From assembly GCA_003402705.1 (NCBI GenBank), contig QQNF01000006.1, positions 44,631 through 108,630 on the forward strand: 64,000 bases of DNA, written 5' to 3'. This stretch comes from Verrucomicrobiota bacterium (GTDB taxonomy: Bacteria > Verrucomicrobiota > Verrucomicrobiia > Verrucomicrobiales > V1-33). A model generated the notes under the pieces. That model was not told where the DNA came from and searched no databases. It worked only from the letters and a program-made list of their open reading frames with translations. Numbering within the stretch: the first letter of the stretch is position 1; every line of letters starts with the position of its first letter. Positions 53,515 to 62,277 of this stretch are shown here, piece by piece. A program made the translations under genes and the position numbers.

Positions 53515-53917
53515 GGTCTTCCTGGATTCCAACGTGCTGCTCTATTCCTGCTCGGCGGCAGCAGATGATGCCGCCAAACGGCAGGTGGCGGAGGATCTCA
53601 TCCTGAATCGCCCGTTCGCGATTTCGGCCCAGGTGCTCCAGGAGTTCATCGCCAACGCGCTTCGCAAGCCACGACTCGGCATCACGGAATCCAACATCGA
53701 GGCCACCCTCCAAATGGCGGCCCTCGTGCGGGTCCAGCCGGTCACCCATGAACTGGTCGTTTCCGCCGTCATGCTCCGCCGCCGTTTCCAACTCTCGCAA
53801 TGGGACGCCACCATCATCGCCGCCGCCCTCGAACTCGGATGCCACACCGTGTACTCCGAGGATCTCAACCATGGCCAGGACTACGGTGGAGTCACCGTCA
53901 TCAATCCGTTCCTGTGA
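53504..53917 (+). CDS. VapC-like PIN-domain toxin (first tandem pair)
   Basis: 137 residues. EVFLDSNVLLYSCSA carries the first acidic PIN residue, QVLQEFIANALRK the second, and WDATIIAAALELGCHTVYSE and EDLNHGQDYGGV the third group. A sequence-specific RNase is expected. Its last 39 residues differ by a single residue from those of the second toxin (54739), while the first ~95 residues are much more diverged. Confidence 0.9.
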   Translation: MTAEVFLDSNVLLYSCSAAADDAAKRQVAEDLILNRPFAISAQVLQEFIANALRKPRLGITESNIEATLQMAALVRVQPVTHELVVSAVMLRRRFQLSQWDATIIAAALELGCHTVYSEDLNHGQDYGGVTVINPFL

Positions 53918-53963
53918 CACCGTTCAGTCACCCACGCCCCGTCACCCCTGGCCCCGCCCCCGT

Positions 53964-54044
53964 AGAGGTCTGTCTCATTGCCGAGCAAGACGCCCGCTCC
54001 TCCAAAAGCCCCATCCCCCGACTCCGCCCCCGTCAAAGCCGCCG
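53964..54044 (+). repeat. 81-bp direct repeat, copy A
   Basis: Identical to 54140-54220; both copies begin with the dispersed motif AGAGGTCTGTCTCATTGCC and end at AAAGCCGCCG. Weaker similarity (ACCAACGGGGAGCCG) continues beyond. Confidence 0.95.
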
Positions 54045-54088
54045 GACATTCATACCAACGGGGAGCCGGGCATTCCTCACCGCCTCTT

Positions 54089-54135
54089 AGAGGTCTGTCT
54101 CATTGCCACGCCTCTCAGAGGTCTGTCTCATCGCC
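54089..54135 (+). repeat. Dispersed AGAGGTCTG motifs, copies 8-9
   Basis: AGAGGTCTGTCTCATTGCC at 54089-54107 and AGAGGTCTGTCTCATCGCC at 54117-54135, only 28 bp apart; copy 7 (53964) and copy 10 (54140) start the flanking 81-bp repeats. Confidence 0.85.
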
Positions 54136-54139
54136 TCTT

Positions 54140-54220
54140 AGAGGTCTGTCTCATTGCCGAGCAAGACGCCCGCTCCTCCAAAAGCCCCATCCCCCGACTC
54201 CGCCCCCGTCAAAGCCGCCG
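54140..54220 (+). repeat. 81-bp direct repeat, copy B
   Basis: Second copy, 176 bp from the first. Two further motif copies lie between the repeats at 54089 and 54117. Confidence 0.95.
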
Positions 54221-54298
54221 AACGCTCCCACCAACGGGGAGCCGACATTTCCGCCCGCCGTCCAACCGGCGTCCCCGCCACAGTCCCCATTCCCACAA

Positions 54299-54418
54299 AG
54301 AGGTCTGTCCAATCACCACCTCGCGAGAATTCATCTGCGTCCATCCGTGAAATCTGTGGTTCCCCCCAACCCTACCGTGCGAGTCCCCATTCCCACGGAG
54401 AGGTCTGCCCAATTACCA
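54299..54418 (+). repeat. Dispersed AGAGGTCTG motifs, copies 11-12
   Basis: AGAGGTCTGTCCAATCACC at 54299-54317 and AGAGGTCTGCCCAATTACC at 54400-54418. Both are preceded by TCCCCATTCCCAC and A/G-rich bases, so the copies also share a short upstream context. Confidence 0.8.
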
Positions 54419-54443
54419 CCCGCCCCCCCATTCGGCCAGCTGT

Positions 54444-54472
54444 TTGACAACATCCCCGTATCGCCGTATTGC
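54444..54472 (+). promoter_or_regulatory. Predicted sigma-70 type promoter of the second VapBC-like pair
   Basis: A perfect TTGACA, 17-base spacer and TATTGC. The antitoxin GTG start at 54479 is six bases after the -10, again implying a leaderless transcript. Confidence 0.6.
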
Positions 54473-54478
54473 TTGCTC

Positions 54479-54739
54479 GTGAAGACGACCATCGATTTCC
54501 CTGAGCACCTGCTCCACCGGGCAAAAACCATTGCCGTTCAGCGGAAAATCACCCTGAAAGAGCTGGTCATCCAAGGCTTGGAACACGCCATCCGCCAGCC
54601 CGCGGCGGATGTGGAAGCAGAACGCAAGGCTCGTGCCGCAGCCCTCATCGCCGCACTCTCCGCCGGAAAGAACACCGAGCCCATCGGCCCCTTGAACCGC
54701 GACGAAATCTACGACCGCCAACAGGGAAAGTGGGACTGA
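54479..54739 (+). CDS. VapB-like ribbon-helix-helix antitoxin (second tandem pair)
   Basis: 86 residues from the GTG at 54479 (KTTIDFPEHLLHRAKTIAVQ), chosen because the paralogue at 53275 starts at the same residue with ATG. The frame stays open far upstream, but that part lies in repeats. The C-terminal tail KNTEPIGPLNRDEIYDRQQG is the likely toxin-binding segment. The stop overlaps the toxin ATG (TGATG at 54737-54741). Confidence 0.82.
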   Translation: MKTTIDFPEHLLHRAKTIAVQRKITLKELVIQGLEHAIRQPAADVEAERKARAAALIAALSAGKNTEPIGPLNRDEIYDRQQGKWD

Positions 54740-55143
54740 TGGTCTTCTTCGATACCAATATCTTCATCTACATCGTCTCAGCCGCACCCGCTGACCAGAC
54801 AAAGCGGGATGTCGCGCTGCGACTCATGAGCGAGTCTGATTTTGGCCTCTCCGTTCAGATTCTCCAGGAATTCATGGACGTGACGCTCCGCAAGAAACAA
54901 CTCGGCCTCACCCACAACGAAATCGCGGCCATGATCCGGCACATGGTGGGCTATCCACTCGTCGAGACATCCGTGGCTCTTGCCCAACAGGCTTTCAAAA
55001 TCAAAATCCGTCACGGAATCCGCTACTGGGACGCCGCCATCATCGCCGCCGCCTTGGAACTCGGCTGCCACACCGTTTACTCCGAGGACCTCAACCACGG
55101 CCAGGACTACGGTGGAGTCACCGTCATCAATCCGTTCTTATAG
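54739..55143 (+). CDS. VapC-like PIN-domain toxin (second tandem pair)
   Basis: 134 residues from the ATG at 54739 (a GTG at 54730 is less likely because the ATG overlaps the antitoxin stop). MVFFDTNIFIYIVSA holds the first PIN acid, ILQEFMDVTLRKKQLGL the second, and YWDAAIIAAALELGCHT the third region. It pairs with the antitoxin ahead and resembles the toxin at 53504, most strongly at the C-terminus, where identity is almost complete. Confidence 0.9.
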   Translation: MVFFDTNIFIYIVSAAPADQTKRDVALRLMSESDFGLSVQILQEFMDVTLRKKQLGLTHNEIAAMIRHMVGYPLVETSVALAQQAFKIKIRHGIRYWDAAIIAAALELGCHTVYSEDLNHGQDYGGVTVINPFL

Positions 55144-55224
55144 CAAAATCCAGCCCGCCACGCCAGCTCTTGACTGATGGGAACCACCCGCCTCCCGTGA
55201 AACTCCGGTTCATCCATCCCCCCA

Positions 55225-56076
55225 TCATTCCGCCAGCCGGATACTCGCCTCCACCTTCAACTCCCGCGTCCCCTTCCCCCGGAACGTCCCCGACACCGGC
55301 CGGATATCCCCGTAGTCCCGACCCGTCGCCAGCTTGATGTACCGCGTGTCCGACTCCCGCCGGTGCGTCGGATCATAACCCTTCCACCCGAATCCTGGCA
55401 GGAACACCTCCACCCACGCGTGCGACGCCTCGATCTCGCCCGCCTGCCGGCTGTCATTGAAGAAATACCCGCTCACATACCTAGCCGGAATCCCCTGACT
55501 CCGGCACAGCGCAATCATCACATGCGCAAAATCCTGACACACCCCGCGCCGCGTCCGCAGCGCCTCCGTCATCCTCGTGCCCGCATTCGTCGACGCCGTC
55601 TCGTACACAAACGTGTCATGCACATGCCGCCCCAGCGACAGCGCATCCCGCCACAGATCAGTCACCCCGTTAGGCAGCACATCCACCGCCTCCCGCCACA
55701 ACTCCGCATCCAGCGACACAAAATCCGAATCCGTCAGGAAATCGAAGTAGTTCTCCGTCACCTCCACCGAATCCAGCATCACCACCGGAAAATCCCCCGC
55801 CACCGGCCCGCGCCCGTCCGGCACCGTCTCCACCAGCGACTCCGACCGGATCCGCAGAAAATCATGCGGCTCATGCAGCTCGAAATGATCCACCCGGTTG
55901 AAGTAGAAGTCCATGTACGTCTGCACCACCGTCGCCGGCTCCACCTCCAGCCTGAAATCCACACACCGCTGCAGCGGGTCCGTCACCGGACACAGCCGCA
56001 GATCATTGTAACTGTCCGTCACCGGCCCCTGATACGCATAATGCGTCAGATGCTGCACCCGAAGGCGCAGCGGCAT
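55225..56076 (-). CDS. Transglutaminase-like cysteine protease domain protein
   Basis: 283 residues from the ATG at 56076, where the family's N-terminal strand begins (LRVQHLTHYAYQGPV); another ATG at 56115 is possible. The N-terminal beta domain (NDLRLCPVTDPLQR) is followed by the transglutaminase core with Cys in RRGVCQDFAHVMIALCRSQG, His in ASHAWVEVFLPGFGW and Asp in YDPTHRR. Third gene of the ATP-grasp/alpha-E/transglutaminase cassette, whose members are thought to build and hydrolyse peptide-type products; substrate unknown. Confidence 0.93.
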   Translation of the reverse strand: MPLRLRVQHLTHYAYQGPVTDSYNDLRLCPVTDPLQRCVDFRLEVEPATVVQTYMDFYFNRVDHFELHEPHDFLRIRSESLVETVPDGRGPVAGDFPVVMLDSVEVTENYFDFLTDSDFVSLDAELWREAVDVLPNGVTDLWRDALSLGRHVHDTFVYETASTNAGTRMTEALRTRRGVCQDFAHVMIALCRSQGIPARYVSGYFFNDSRQAGEIEASHAWVEVFLPGFGWKGYDPTHRRESDTRYIKLATGRDYGDIRPVSGTFRGKGTRELKVEASIRLAE

Positions 56077-56146
56077 CGAACCGGCGGTGTGGAGAAATTC
56101 AGTCGGATCTGGCATTATGAAGGCGGGTGACGCCGGTCGGGAGCGT

Positions 56147-57229
56147 TCAAACCCTTCCGTACTCCTGCTGCTGCTGTTCCTGCTGATGCAAGCGGATCTC
56201 CGCAGCCATGTCCACCGGCGGGTGATACATGAAACTCTCGTAGACAAGGCTCCCCACCGCTTCCAGCTCCCCCTGCACCCCCGTCAGATACTCGTGCAGC
56301 CCCCCATTCATGATCTCCTCGATCGCCGCAAACCTCAGGTTCTGCACAAACCGCCCGAACCGCCGCTCCCCCGGCGTCCGGTAATCCCCAGCCGGAATGT
56401 CCGCGATCCGGTGCATGAAATGATCGCACTGCTCCACACAGTACCGCACCGATCGCGGAAACGAATCCGACATCAGCAGAAACTCCGCCACCTTCCACGG
56501 CACAATCTCCTGCACATAAAACCGCCGGTAACTCTCCAGCGCACTCGTCGACCGCAGCACCGCCTGCCATTGCAGCGTGTCCACCGCCCCGCCCACATCA
56601 TTCACGGTCGGCAGCAGAATGTGATACTTGATGTCCAGCAGCCGCGACGTCTTGTCCGCACGCTCCAGAAACTTCCCGAACTGAATGAACTCATACCCTT
56701 CATTCCGCGAGAATGTCGAATCCGTCAGCCCCTGGAACAAATGCGAGAACCGCTTGATCTGCTCGTAAAACCCTGGCGCATTCGCACCCCGGATGCTCTC
56801 CGGCGCAGCATCCTTCAGAAACAACCACGCGTCGTTCAGCACCTCCCACATCTCGAACGAGATCTGATCCCTCACCTGCCGCGCATTCTCCCGCGCCGCC
56901 GCCACACACGCCCGGATCGAACACCCGTCCCCCGCCGTAAATGTCAGGAATTCCGGCACCGTCGTGCTGTCCGCAGTCTTGTACGCCTCGAAAAACTGCG
57001 CCTCGCTCCCCGATGACCGCAGCACCGGCAGCCAGTGCTCCTCCAGAAACTGCTCGTCACTCCTGTCAAAATCCACGCTGATCTGCAGATTCACATCCAG
57101 CAGCCTCGCAATGTTCTCAGCCCGCTCCAGATATCGGCTCATCCAGTAAAGCGACGCCGCCACCCGCGACAGCATCACATTCGCCTGACGGTGCGCGGCC
57201 AGTTGCTCGCGCGGATCATTTGCACTCAT
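56147..57229 (-). CDS. Alpha-E domain protein
   Basis: 360 residues; the conserved domain starts at MLSRVAASLYWMSRYLERAE (residue 19), so an ATG at 57175 is an alternative start. The all-helical alpha-E fold shows repeated YxxR/ERA motifs (FGKFLERADKTSRLLDIKYH, LESYRRFYV). Catalysis is not established; it always accompanies circularly permuted ATP-grasp and transglutaminase-like proteins. It ends in a Gln-rich tail (HQQEQQQQEYGRV). The gene begins 21 bp after the ATP-grasp gene. Confidence 0.92.
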   Translation of the reverse strand: MSANDPREQLAAHRQANVMLSRVAASLYWMSRYLERAENIARLLDVNLQISVDFDRSDEQFLEEHWLPVLRSSGSEAQFFEAYKTADSTTVPEFLTFTAGDGCSIRACVAAARENARQVRDQISFEMWEVLNDAWLFLKDAAPESIRGANAPGFYEQIKRFSHLFQGLTDSTFSRNEGYEFIQFGKFLERADKTSRLLDIKYHILLPTVNDVGGAVDTLQWQAVLRSTSALESYRRFYVQEIVPWKVAEFLLMSDSFPRSVRYCVEQCDHFMHRIADIPAGDYRTPGERRFGRFVQNLRFAAIEEIMNGGLHEYLTGVQGELEAVGSLVYESFMYHPPVDMAAEIRLHQQEQQQQEYGRV

Positions 57230-57250
57230 GGTCTCAGTCTCAACTTTGGT

Positions 57251-58702
57251 TCAGGCTGCCTTATCGCTCAGCACCCACGTGTCCTTCGACCCGCCACCCT
57301 GCGAACTGTTCACCACTAGCGAACCCCGCCGCAGCGCCACCCGAGTCAACCCCCCAGGTGTCACCGTCACTTTGTCCCCATACAGAATGTAAGGCCGCAG
57401 ATCAATGTGCCGCCCCTCAAAGTCAGACACATCCTGCGCCCACGTCGGATGCCGACTCAGCGAAATCGGCGGCTGCCCGATGAAATTCCGAGGATTCGCA
57501 AGGATCTGCTCCCGGAACTCCGCAATCTCCGCCTTCGTCGCCCACGGCCCCATCAGCATCCCGTAACCTCCCGCCTCATTCGCCGACTTCACCACCAGTT
57601 TGTCCAGGTTCTCCAATATGTAATTCCGGTCCGATGCCTCGCTCGCCAGATACGTGTCCACATTCGGCAGAATCGGCTCCTCACCAAGATAGTACCGGAT
57701 GATCTTCGGCACCCACGCATAAATCACCTTGTCGTCCGCCACCCCGGTCCCAATGCTGTTCGCCAGCGTCACATTCCCCGCACGGCACGCATTCACCAGA
57801 CCAGGCACCCCCAGCAGCGAATCCGCCCGGAACACCGACGGATCAAGAAAATCATCGTCAATCCGACGGTAAATCACATCCACCGGCACCAGCCCCGCCG
57901 TCGTCCTCATGTAAACCTTGAAATCCCTAACCACCAGATCCCTTCCCTCCACAATCGGTATCCCCATCTGCCGCGCCAGAAACGCATGCTCGAAATACGC
58001 ACTGTTGTACACCCCAGGCGTCAGCAGCACCACATTCGGCTGGCTTCCCCCGAACTTGTCAGGCGACACGTACTGCAGGTTCTTCAGCAGCTGCGCCCCG
58101 TACCCCTCCACCGGCCTCACACCCGCCGCCCGGAACAAATCAGGAAACGCACGCCGCAGCGCCGCACGGTTCTCCAGCATGTAACTCGCCCCAGACGGAC
58201 ACCTCAGGTTGTCCTCCAGCACCATATACCTCCCATCCTTGTCCCGGATCAGATCCGACCCGCAGATGTGCACATAAATGTTCTTCGGCACCTCGAAATG
58301 CATGAACTCCCGCCGGAAATGCCGCGCACTCATCACATACTGCGGCGGAATAATCCGCTCCCGCAGAATCTTCTGCTCATGATAAATGTCATGCAGAAAC
58401 AGATTCAGTGCCGTCAGCCGCTGGATCAATCCCTTCTCAATGTGCGCCCACTCATCCGCAGGGATAATCCGCGGCACACAATCAAATGGAAAAATCCGCT
58501 CCGTCCCCTGGTCATCACTGTACACCGTAAACGTCACCCCGCGACGCATGAACGCCAGCTCCACCGCCGCCTGCTTCTTCTCAAAGTCATCATGCGATAC
58601 CGACCCCAGCCGCTCCGCAATACTCTGATAATGCGTCCGGACTCCCCCGGGCGATGTAAACATCTCATCGTAGAATTCTCCGGGATCGTAGTGCTCAAGC
58701 AT
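57251..58702 (-). CDS. Circularly permuted ATP-grasp peptide ligase-like protein
   Basis: 483 residues from the ATG at 58702 ([15 protein letters not shown]), the usual start of the family; the frame stays open to 58861. Family landmarks are [77 protein letters not shown] and [11 protein letters not shown] near the end. It likely forms a peptide or amide bond with ATP; the product is unknown. First gene of a three-gene operon with alpha-E and transglutaminase. Confidence 0.93.
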   Translation of the reverse strand: MLEHYDPGEFYDEMFTSPGGVRTHYQSIAERLGSVSHDDFEKKQAAVELAFMRRGVTFTVYSDDQGTERIFPFDCVPRIIPADEWAHIEKGLIQRLTALNLFLHDIYHEQKILRERIIPPQYVMSARHFRREFMHFEVPKNIYVHICGSDLIRDKDGRYMVLEDNLRCPSGASYMLENRAALRRAFPDLFRAAGVRPVEGYGAQLLKNLQYVSPDKFGGSQPNVVLLTPGVYNSAYFEHAFLARQMGIPIVEGRDLVVRDFKVYMRTTAGLVPVDVIYRRIDDDFLDPSVFRADSLLGVPGLVNACRAGNVTLANSIGTGVADDKVIYAWVPKIIRYYLGEEPILPNVDTYLASEASDRNYILENLDKLVVKSANEAGGYGMLMGPWATKAEIAEFREQILANPRNFIGQPPISLSRHPTWAQDVSDFEGRHIDLRPYILYGDKVTVTPGGLTRVALRRGSLVVNSSQGGGSKDTWVLSDKAA

Positions 58703-59141
58703 GGTCGGGGGGGGTGATCTGACAACAAGCAGTTCCGCAGGAAGCGTGCCACCAGTCATGTCATCTGGTAAATGGCGCAGTCTCCTCGTTCCGTCGATCC
58801 GTAAGTCCCCGGATTTCACCTGAGCGGTACGCTTTCTGCTCCCCTGCAACAAAATCGTCACCCCGTTGACCCATGAAGCTCAGCCAACCCAGCCGACGCC
58901 CTCCGCATTCTCCAGGACCCAGCCAACCCAGCCACCCATGGCCTTCGCCACCAAACCAGGTCGCTTCTACCGTCTCTACAGCTCCTCACGCCGCTTCTTC
59001 CGCCTCCACGTCAAAACCTCCGACGGCCCATGGCCAACCACCACTCCCTGACAAATCCCTCGCCTCCCATTCACTCCCACACCACTCCTCCAAACCCCAA
59101 CACGCCCCCATTCCGGGCTTTCCTCCTCGCTCCCTCCAGTT
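58703..59141. other. Intergenic region between divergent ATP-grasp and RidA genes
   Basis: No convincing gene. A direct 14-bp repeat CAGCCAACCCAGCC occurs at 58881 and 58920. A 37-codon frame at 58938-59051 (MAFATKPGRFYRLYSSSRRF) is basic but has no family or ribosome-binding site and is not called. Confidence 0.5.
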
Positions 59142-59147
59142 AAGGAA
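59142..59147 (+). promoter_or_regulatory. Shine-Dalgarno of the RidA-like gene
   Basis: AAGGAA seven bases before the ATG at 59155; it decides the start among several upstream in-frame codons and is one of the few clear ribosome-binding sites in the window. Confidence 0.7.
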
Positions 59148-59154
59148 ATGCCCC

Positions 59155-59616
59155 ATGACCAACGAACAACGTCTCGCCGCCCTCCAGCTCGTTCTCCCCG
59201 CCGCCCCTGCCCCCGCCGCCGTCTATAAACCCGTCGTCATCACCGCAGGCCTCGCATGGGTCTCCGGACACGGACCAGTCTGCTCAGACGGATCCCTCAT
59301 CCGCGGCCGCGTCGGCTCCGACCTCTCCCTCGAAGAAGGCTACGCCGCCGCACGCCAGGTCGGCCTAGCCATGCTCGCCACCCTCCGCGCCGAACTCGGC
59401 TCGCTCGACCGCATCAAACGTGTCGTCAAGCTCCTCGGCCTCGTCAACTCAGCCCCGGACTTCTACGACCACCCCAAGGTCATCAATGGCTGCTCCGAAC
59501 TCTTCGCCGCCGTCTTCGGCGAGGAATGCGGCATCGGCGCCCGCAGCGCCTTCGGCACCGGCCCGCTCCCCGGCAACATCGCCGCCGAAATCGAAGGGGT
59601 CTTCGAACTCGCCTGA
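59155..59616 (+). CDS. RidA/YjgF family protein
   Basis: 153 residues. The fold is recognised from VSGHGPVCSDGS, LIRGRVGSDLSLEEGYAAAR, LLGLVNSAPDFYDHPKVING and the Arg-containing GARSAFGTGPLPGNIAAEIE. RidA proteins hydrolyse reactive enamine/imine intermediates from PLP enzymes. This is the longer subfamily with EEG and HPKV motifs. The next gene, a PLP-dependent aldolase-like enzyme, starts 3 bp after the stop, so a shared operon and a protective role toward it are plausible. Confidence 0.9.
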   Translation: MTNEQRLAALQLVLPAAPAPAAVYKPVVITAGLAWVSGHGPVCSDGSLIRGRVGSDLSLEEGYAAARQVGLAMLATLRAELGSLDRIKRVVKLLGLVNSAPDFYDHPKVINGCSELFAAVFGEECGIGARSAFGTGPLPGNIAAEIEGVFELA

Positions 59617-59619
59617 CCC

Positions 59620-60723
59620 ATGGACGCCCCCCTCCCCGCCAACACCGCAGACATCCCCTCCCCAGCCCTCCTCATCCTCTGGGACCGCGTCGAGGAAAAC
59701 CTCCGGCGCATGATCGCCCTAGCACCCAACCCCGCCTCTCTCCGCCCCCACCTCAAAACCCACAAGCTCCCTCAGATCGTCTCCCGCCTCGCCACACTCG
59801 GCGTCACCAGGGCCAAATGCGCCACCATCGCCGAATCCGAAATGGCCGCCGCCGCCGGTGCCACCGACGTCCTCCTCGCCTCACAACTCGTCGGCCCAGC
59901 CATCAACCGCTTCCTCAACCTGTCTAGCAAATTCCCCTCCGTCCGCTTCTCCACCATCGCCGACAACGAATCCTCCCTCCGCCAACTCAGCGCCGCCGCC
60001 GCCTCCAACCACCTCACAATCCCAGTCTTCCTCGATATCGACTCCGGTCAGCACCGCACCGGCATCGCCCCTGGCCCGGACGCCGCTGCTCTCTACCAAC
60101 TCATCGCCTCTCTCCCCGGCCTCTCCCCAGCCGGACTCCACGCCTACGATGGCCACCTCCATCAGTCCGATCCCGCAGAACGCGCCGCCGCCTGCCACGC
60201 CGCCTTCGCTCCCGTCGCCAACCTCCGCGATTCCCTCCTCTCCGACGGCCTCCCCGTCCCCGTCATCGTCGCCGGCGGCTCCCCCACCTTCCCCTTCCAC
60301 GCCCATCGCCCTAACGTCGAATCCAGCCCCGGCACCTGCGTCCTCTGGGACGCCGGATACAGCCGCAAACTCCCCGACCTCGACTTCCTCCACGCCGCCA
60401 TCCTCCTCTGCCGCGTCATCAGCAAACCCGCCCCTAACCTCCTCTGCCTCGACCTCGGCCACAAAGCCGTCGCCTCGGAAATGCCCCACCCGCGCGTCAT
60501 CTTCCCCGCCCTCCCCGACGCCATCCCCGTCATGCACAACGAGGAACACCTCGTCCTCGAATCCCCCCTCGCCTCTAACTTCCCCATCGGCACCGCCCTC
60601 GCTGGCATCCCATCGCACGTCTGCCCCACCGTCGCCCTCCACGACTTCGTCCACGTCGTCCATCACGGCGCCGCCACCGAAACCCTACCCGTCACCGCCC
60701 GCACCCGCCGCATCTCCTGCTGA
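59620..60723 (+). CDS. D-threonine aldolase / DSD-type PLP-dependent enzyme
   Basis: 367 residues. The alanine-racemase-type barrel has its PLP-binding Lys46 in LRPHLKTHKLPQ. Further motifs are FLDIDSGQHRTG, HAYDGHLH, VAGGSPTFPFHA and the C-terminal metal-site segment SHVCPTVALHD. The family covers D-threonine aldolase, D-serine deaminase and D-hydroxyamino-acid dehydratase; the exact reaction cannot be settled. It follows the RidA-like gene by 3 bp. Confidence 0.9.
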   Translation: MDAPLPANTADIPSPALLILWDRVEENLRRMIALAPNPASLRPHLKTHKLPQIVSRLATLGVTRAKCATIAESEMAAAAGATDVLLASQLVGPAINRFLNLSSKFPSVRFSTIADNESSLRQLSAAAASNHLTIPVFLDIDSGQHRTGIAPGPDAAALYQLIASLPGLSPAGLHAYDGHLHQSDPAERAAACHAAFAPVANLRDSLLSDGLPVPVIVAGGSPTFPFHAHRPNVESSPGTCVLWDAGYSRKLPDLDFLHAAILLCRVISKPAPNLLCLDLGHKAVASEMPHPRVIFPALPDAIPVMHNEEHLVLESPLASNFPIGTALAGIPSHVCPTVALHDFVHVVHHGAATETLPVTARTRRISC

Positions 60724-60778
60724 CCATCTCCCGCTAACATCCCCCCGCGCCTCGCTCGCTCCCGCCGCCAGAAGCAAA

Positions 60779-60817
60779 AAACCCTCCCGCAAGGCATCGC
60801 GCCCCGCAGGAGGGTTT
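60779..60817. terminator. Bidirectional terminator
   Basis: AAACCCTCC and GGAGGGTTT arms around a 21-base loop. It separates the aldolase-like gene (+) from the convergent protein of 60845 (-). Confidence 0.75.
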
Positions 60818-60844
60818 CTCAATCCAATCTCTAGCCCACTAGCC

Positions 60845-62257
60845 TCAGCGGCCGCGCCCGCCACGACCACCGCCTCCAGCCGGTGGCCCGCCGCCGCCCG
60901 TCGCTCCGCCAAAACCGGTGCCCGCGCCAAACCCGCGCCAGTTGCCACGCTCCGGCGGTGCCGTCACCTGCTGCTGCTGCTCAGCCGTCAGCCCGCTCGT
61001 CGCCAGCCACGCCGCCGCTTCCTGCGGACTGCTCCGCATGTAGTCACGGCCCACATCCACCAGCGTGCTCGCGCGCAACTCAGGATTCTGAATCGCACCT
61101 GCCCACACAATCGCATCCTGCGGGTTCTCACGCGCAATGTTCCGTGCCACCTGCTGCGCCCCAGCATCCTTGTTCGGTCCAGCCGTCAGGCCATTCACAT
61201 ACTTGCTGGCCTCCTCCGCGTTCGCACCATTGTCCTTCCTCATCCACTCGCCAACCACCTCTCCGTAAGCCTTCGCCTGCGCATCTCCCTTCAGGTTCGA
61301 CGCAAACTCCAACCCCTGCTTCACATCCGTCCGGCTCAGGCTCTGCGCAATGTTCCCCACCGCGTTCTTCGCATACTCCTCACCCTGGTGCGACTTCACA
61401 AACTCCGCCGCCTTCGCAGGATCGGAACGCAGCATCTGATCCGCCATCGTCTCAAATGCCCCGCGCTTCATCGTCGGATCCGTAATGCTCCCTAGCCACG
61501 CCGTCGCCTTCTCCGTCCCGCCAGTCCGGATCATCTCACGCGCAATCGTCTCCGCCGCACGCGCCCGCTCACCCTCATCCTTCAACCCGGACGCATACTT
61601 CATCGCCCCATCCACATCGCTCTTCGCCATCCCGTTCACAATCGCCATCGACATGAACTCCTTCCCGCCTCCCTCAAACGTCTCCAGCCACTTCATCGCC
61701 GCCTGCGGATCCTTCGACGCCCACGCCGTCAGCACCGCCGGTTGCGCAAACCGCGACCCTCGGTCGCCATCCGCTCCCAGCGTCTTCATCGCACTCTCAG
61801 GATCAACCGAACCCCACGCATGCGCCAGCATCGGCATGTAACGCATCGACTCCCACCCACCCACGTTCTCACGCAGCATCGCCAGCGCCGCAGGCGCATT
61901 CTCAGGCGTCAGCGCTTCCATCAGCCGCGCAAACATCATCTGGCTCTTCACCGGATTGTTCTCACGCACAGCCTCCGCAATCGCTTCCTTCATCACATCC
62001 GGCGTCAGCGGCACTCCCGTGTCCAACCCGTACTTCTTGAAGAAGTCAATCACGCTAGGATCCGACGACGCCAGCTTCGACGCGTCCTTCACCGTCGATA
62101 CTCCCCCCGGCCCAGTCGTCGCCTGCGCACTCACCACTTTGTTCCGCACGCCACCAGCCCCGGCCGCCCCTTCGGAAGAACGCATCTGCATCCCCCCGTA
62201 AAACGCCCCGGCGGCCACGCCCGCCCACACAAGATTCAATGCAATCGATGATTTCAT
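60845..62257 (-). CDS. Membrane-anchored helical-repeat protein of unknown function
   Basis: 470 residues. An N-terminal hydrophobic segment (IALNLVWAGVAAGAFYGG) is a signal peptide or anchor. About residues 60-430 are helical repeats (VDPESAMKTLG, KDPQAAMKWLE, SDVDGAMKYASGL, SSPQEAAAWLA) similar to TPR/SEL1-like solenoids common in this phylum. The C-terminus is Gly/Arg-rich (GGGGPPAGGGGRGGRGR). Family unknown; it may be a periplasmic scaffold. It follows the 265-residue secreted protein gene by 20 bp in the same direction. Confidence 0.75.
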   Translation of the reverse strand: MKSSIALNLVWAGVAAGAFYGGMQMRSSEGAAGAGGVRNKVVSAQATTGPGGVSTVKDASKLASSDPSVIDFFKKYGLDTGVPLTPDVMKEAIAEAVRENNPVKSQMMFARLMEALTPENAPAALAMLRENVGGWESMRYMPMLAHAWGSVDPESAMKTLGADGDRGSRFAQPAVLTAWASKDPQAAMKWLETFEGGGKEFMSMAIVNGMAKSDVDGAMKYASGLKDEGERARAAETIAREMIRTGGTEKATAWLGSITDPTMKRGAFETMADQMLRSDPAKAAEFVKSHQGEEYAKNAVGNIAQSLSRTDVKQGLEFASNLKGDAQAKAYGEVVGEWMRKDNGANAEEASKYVNGLTAGPNKDAGAQQVARNIARENPQDAIVWAGAIQNPELRASTLVDVGRDYMRSSPQEAAAWLATSGLTAEQQQQVTAPPERGNWRGFGAGTGFGGATGGGGPPAGGGGRGGRGR

Positions 62258-62277
62258 GTCTCTGTTAGTTTGATAGT

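Larger units (their letters stand above)
53918..54443. other. Repeat-rich spacer between the two tandem toxin-antitoxin pairs
   Basis: No gene. It holds six copies of the AGAGGTCTG motif and a perfect 81-bp direct duplication (53964-54044 and 54140-54220). The frame open across it on the + strand is an artefact upstream of the second antitoxin start. Confidence 0.7.

Noticed and set aside
58938..59051. 37-codon basic frame (MAFATKPGRFYRLYSSSRRF)
   Set aside because: No ribosome-binding site, family or conservation evidence; it lies in a long intergenic region between divergent genes.
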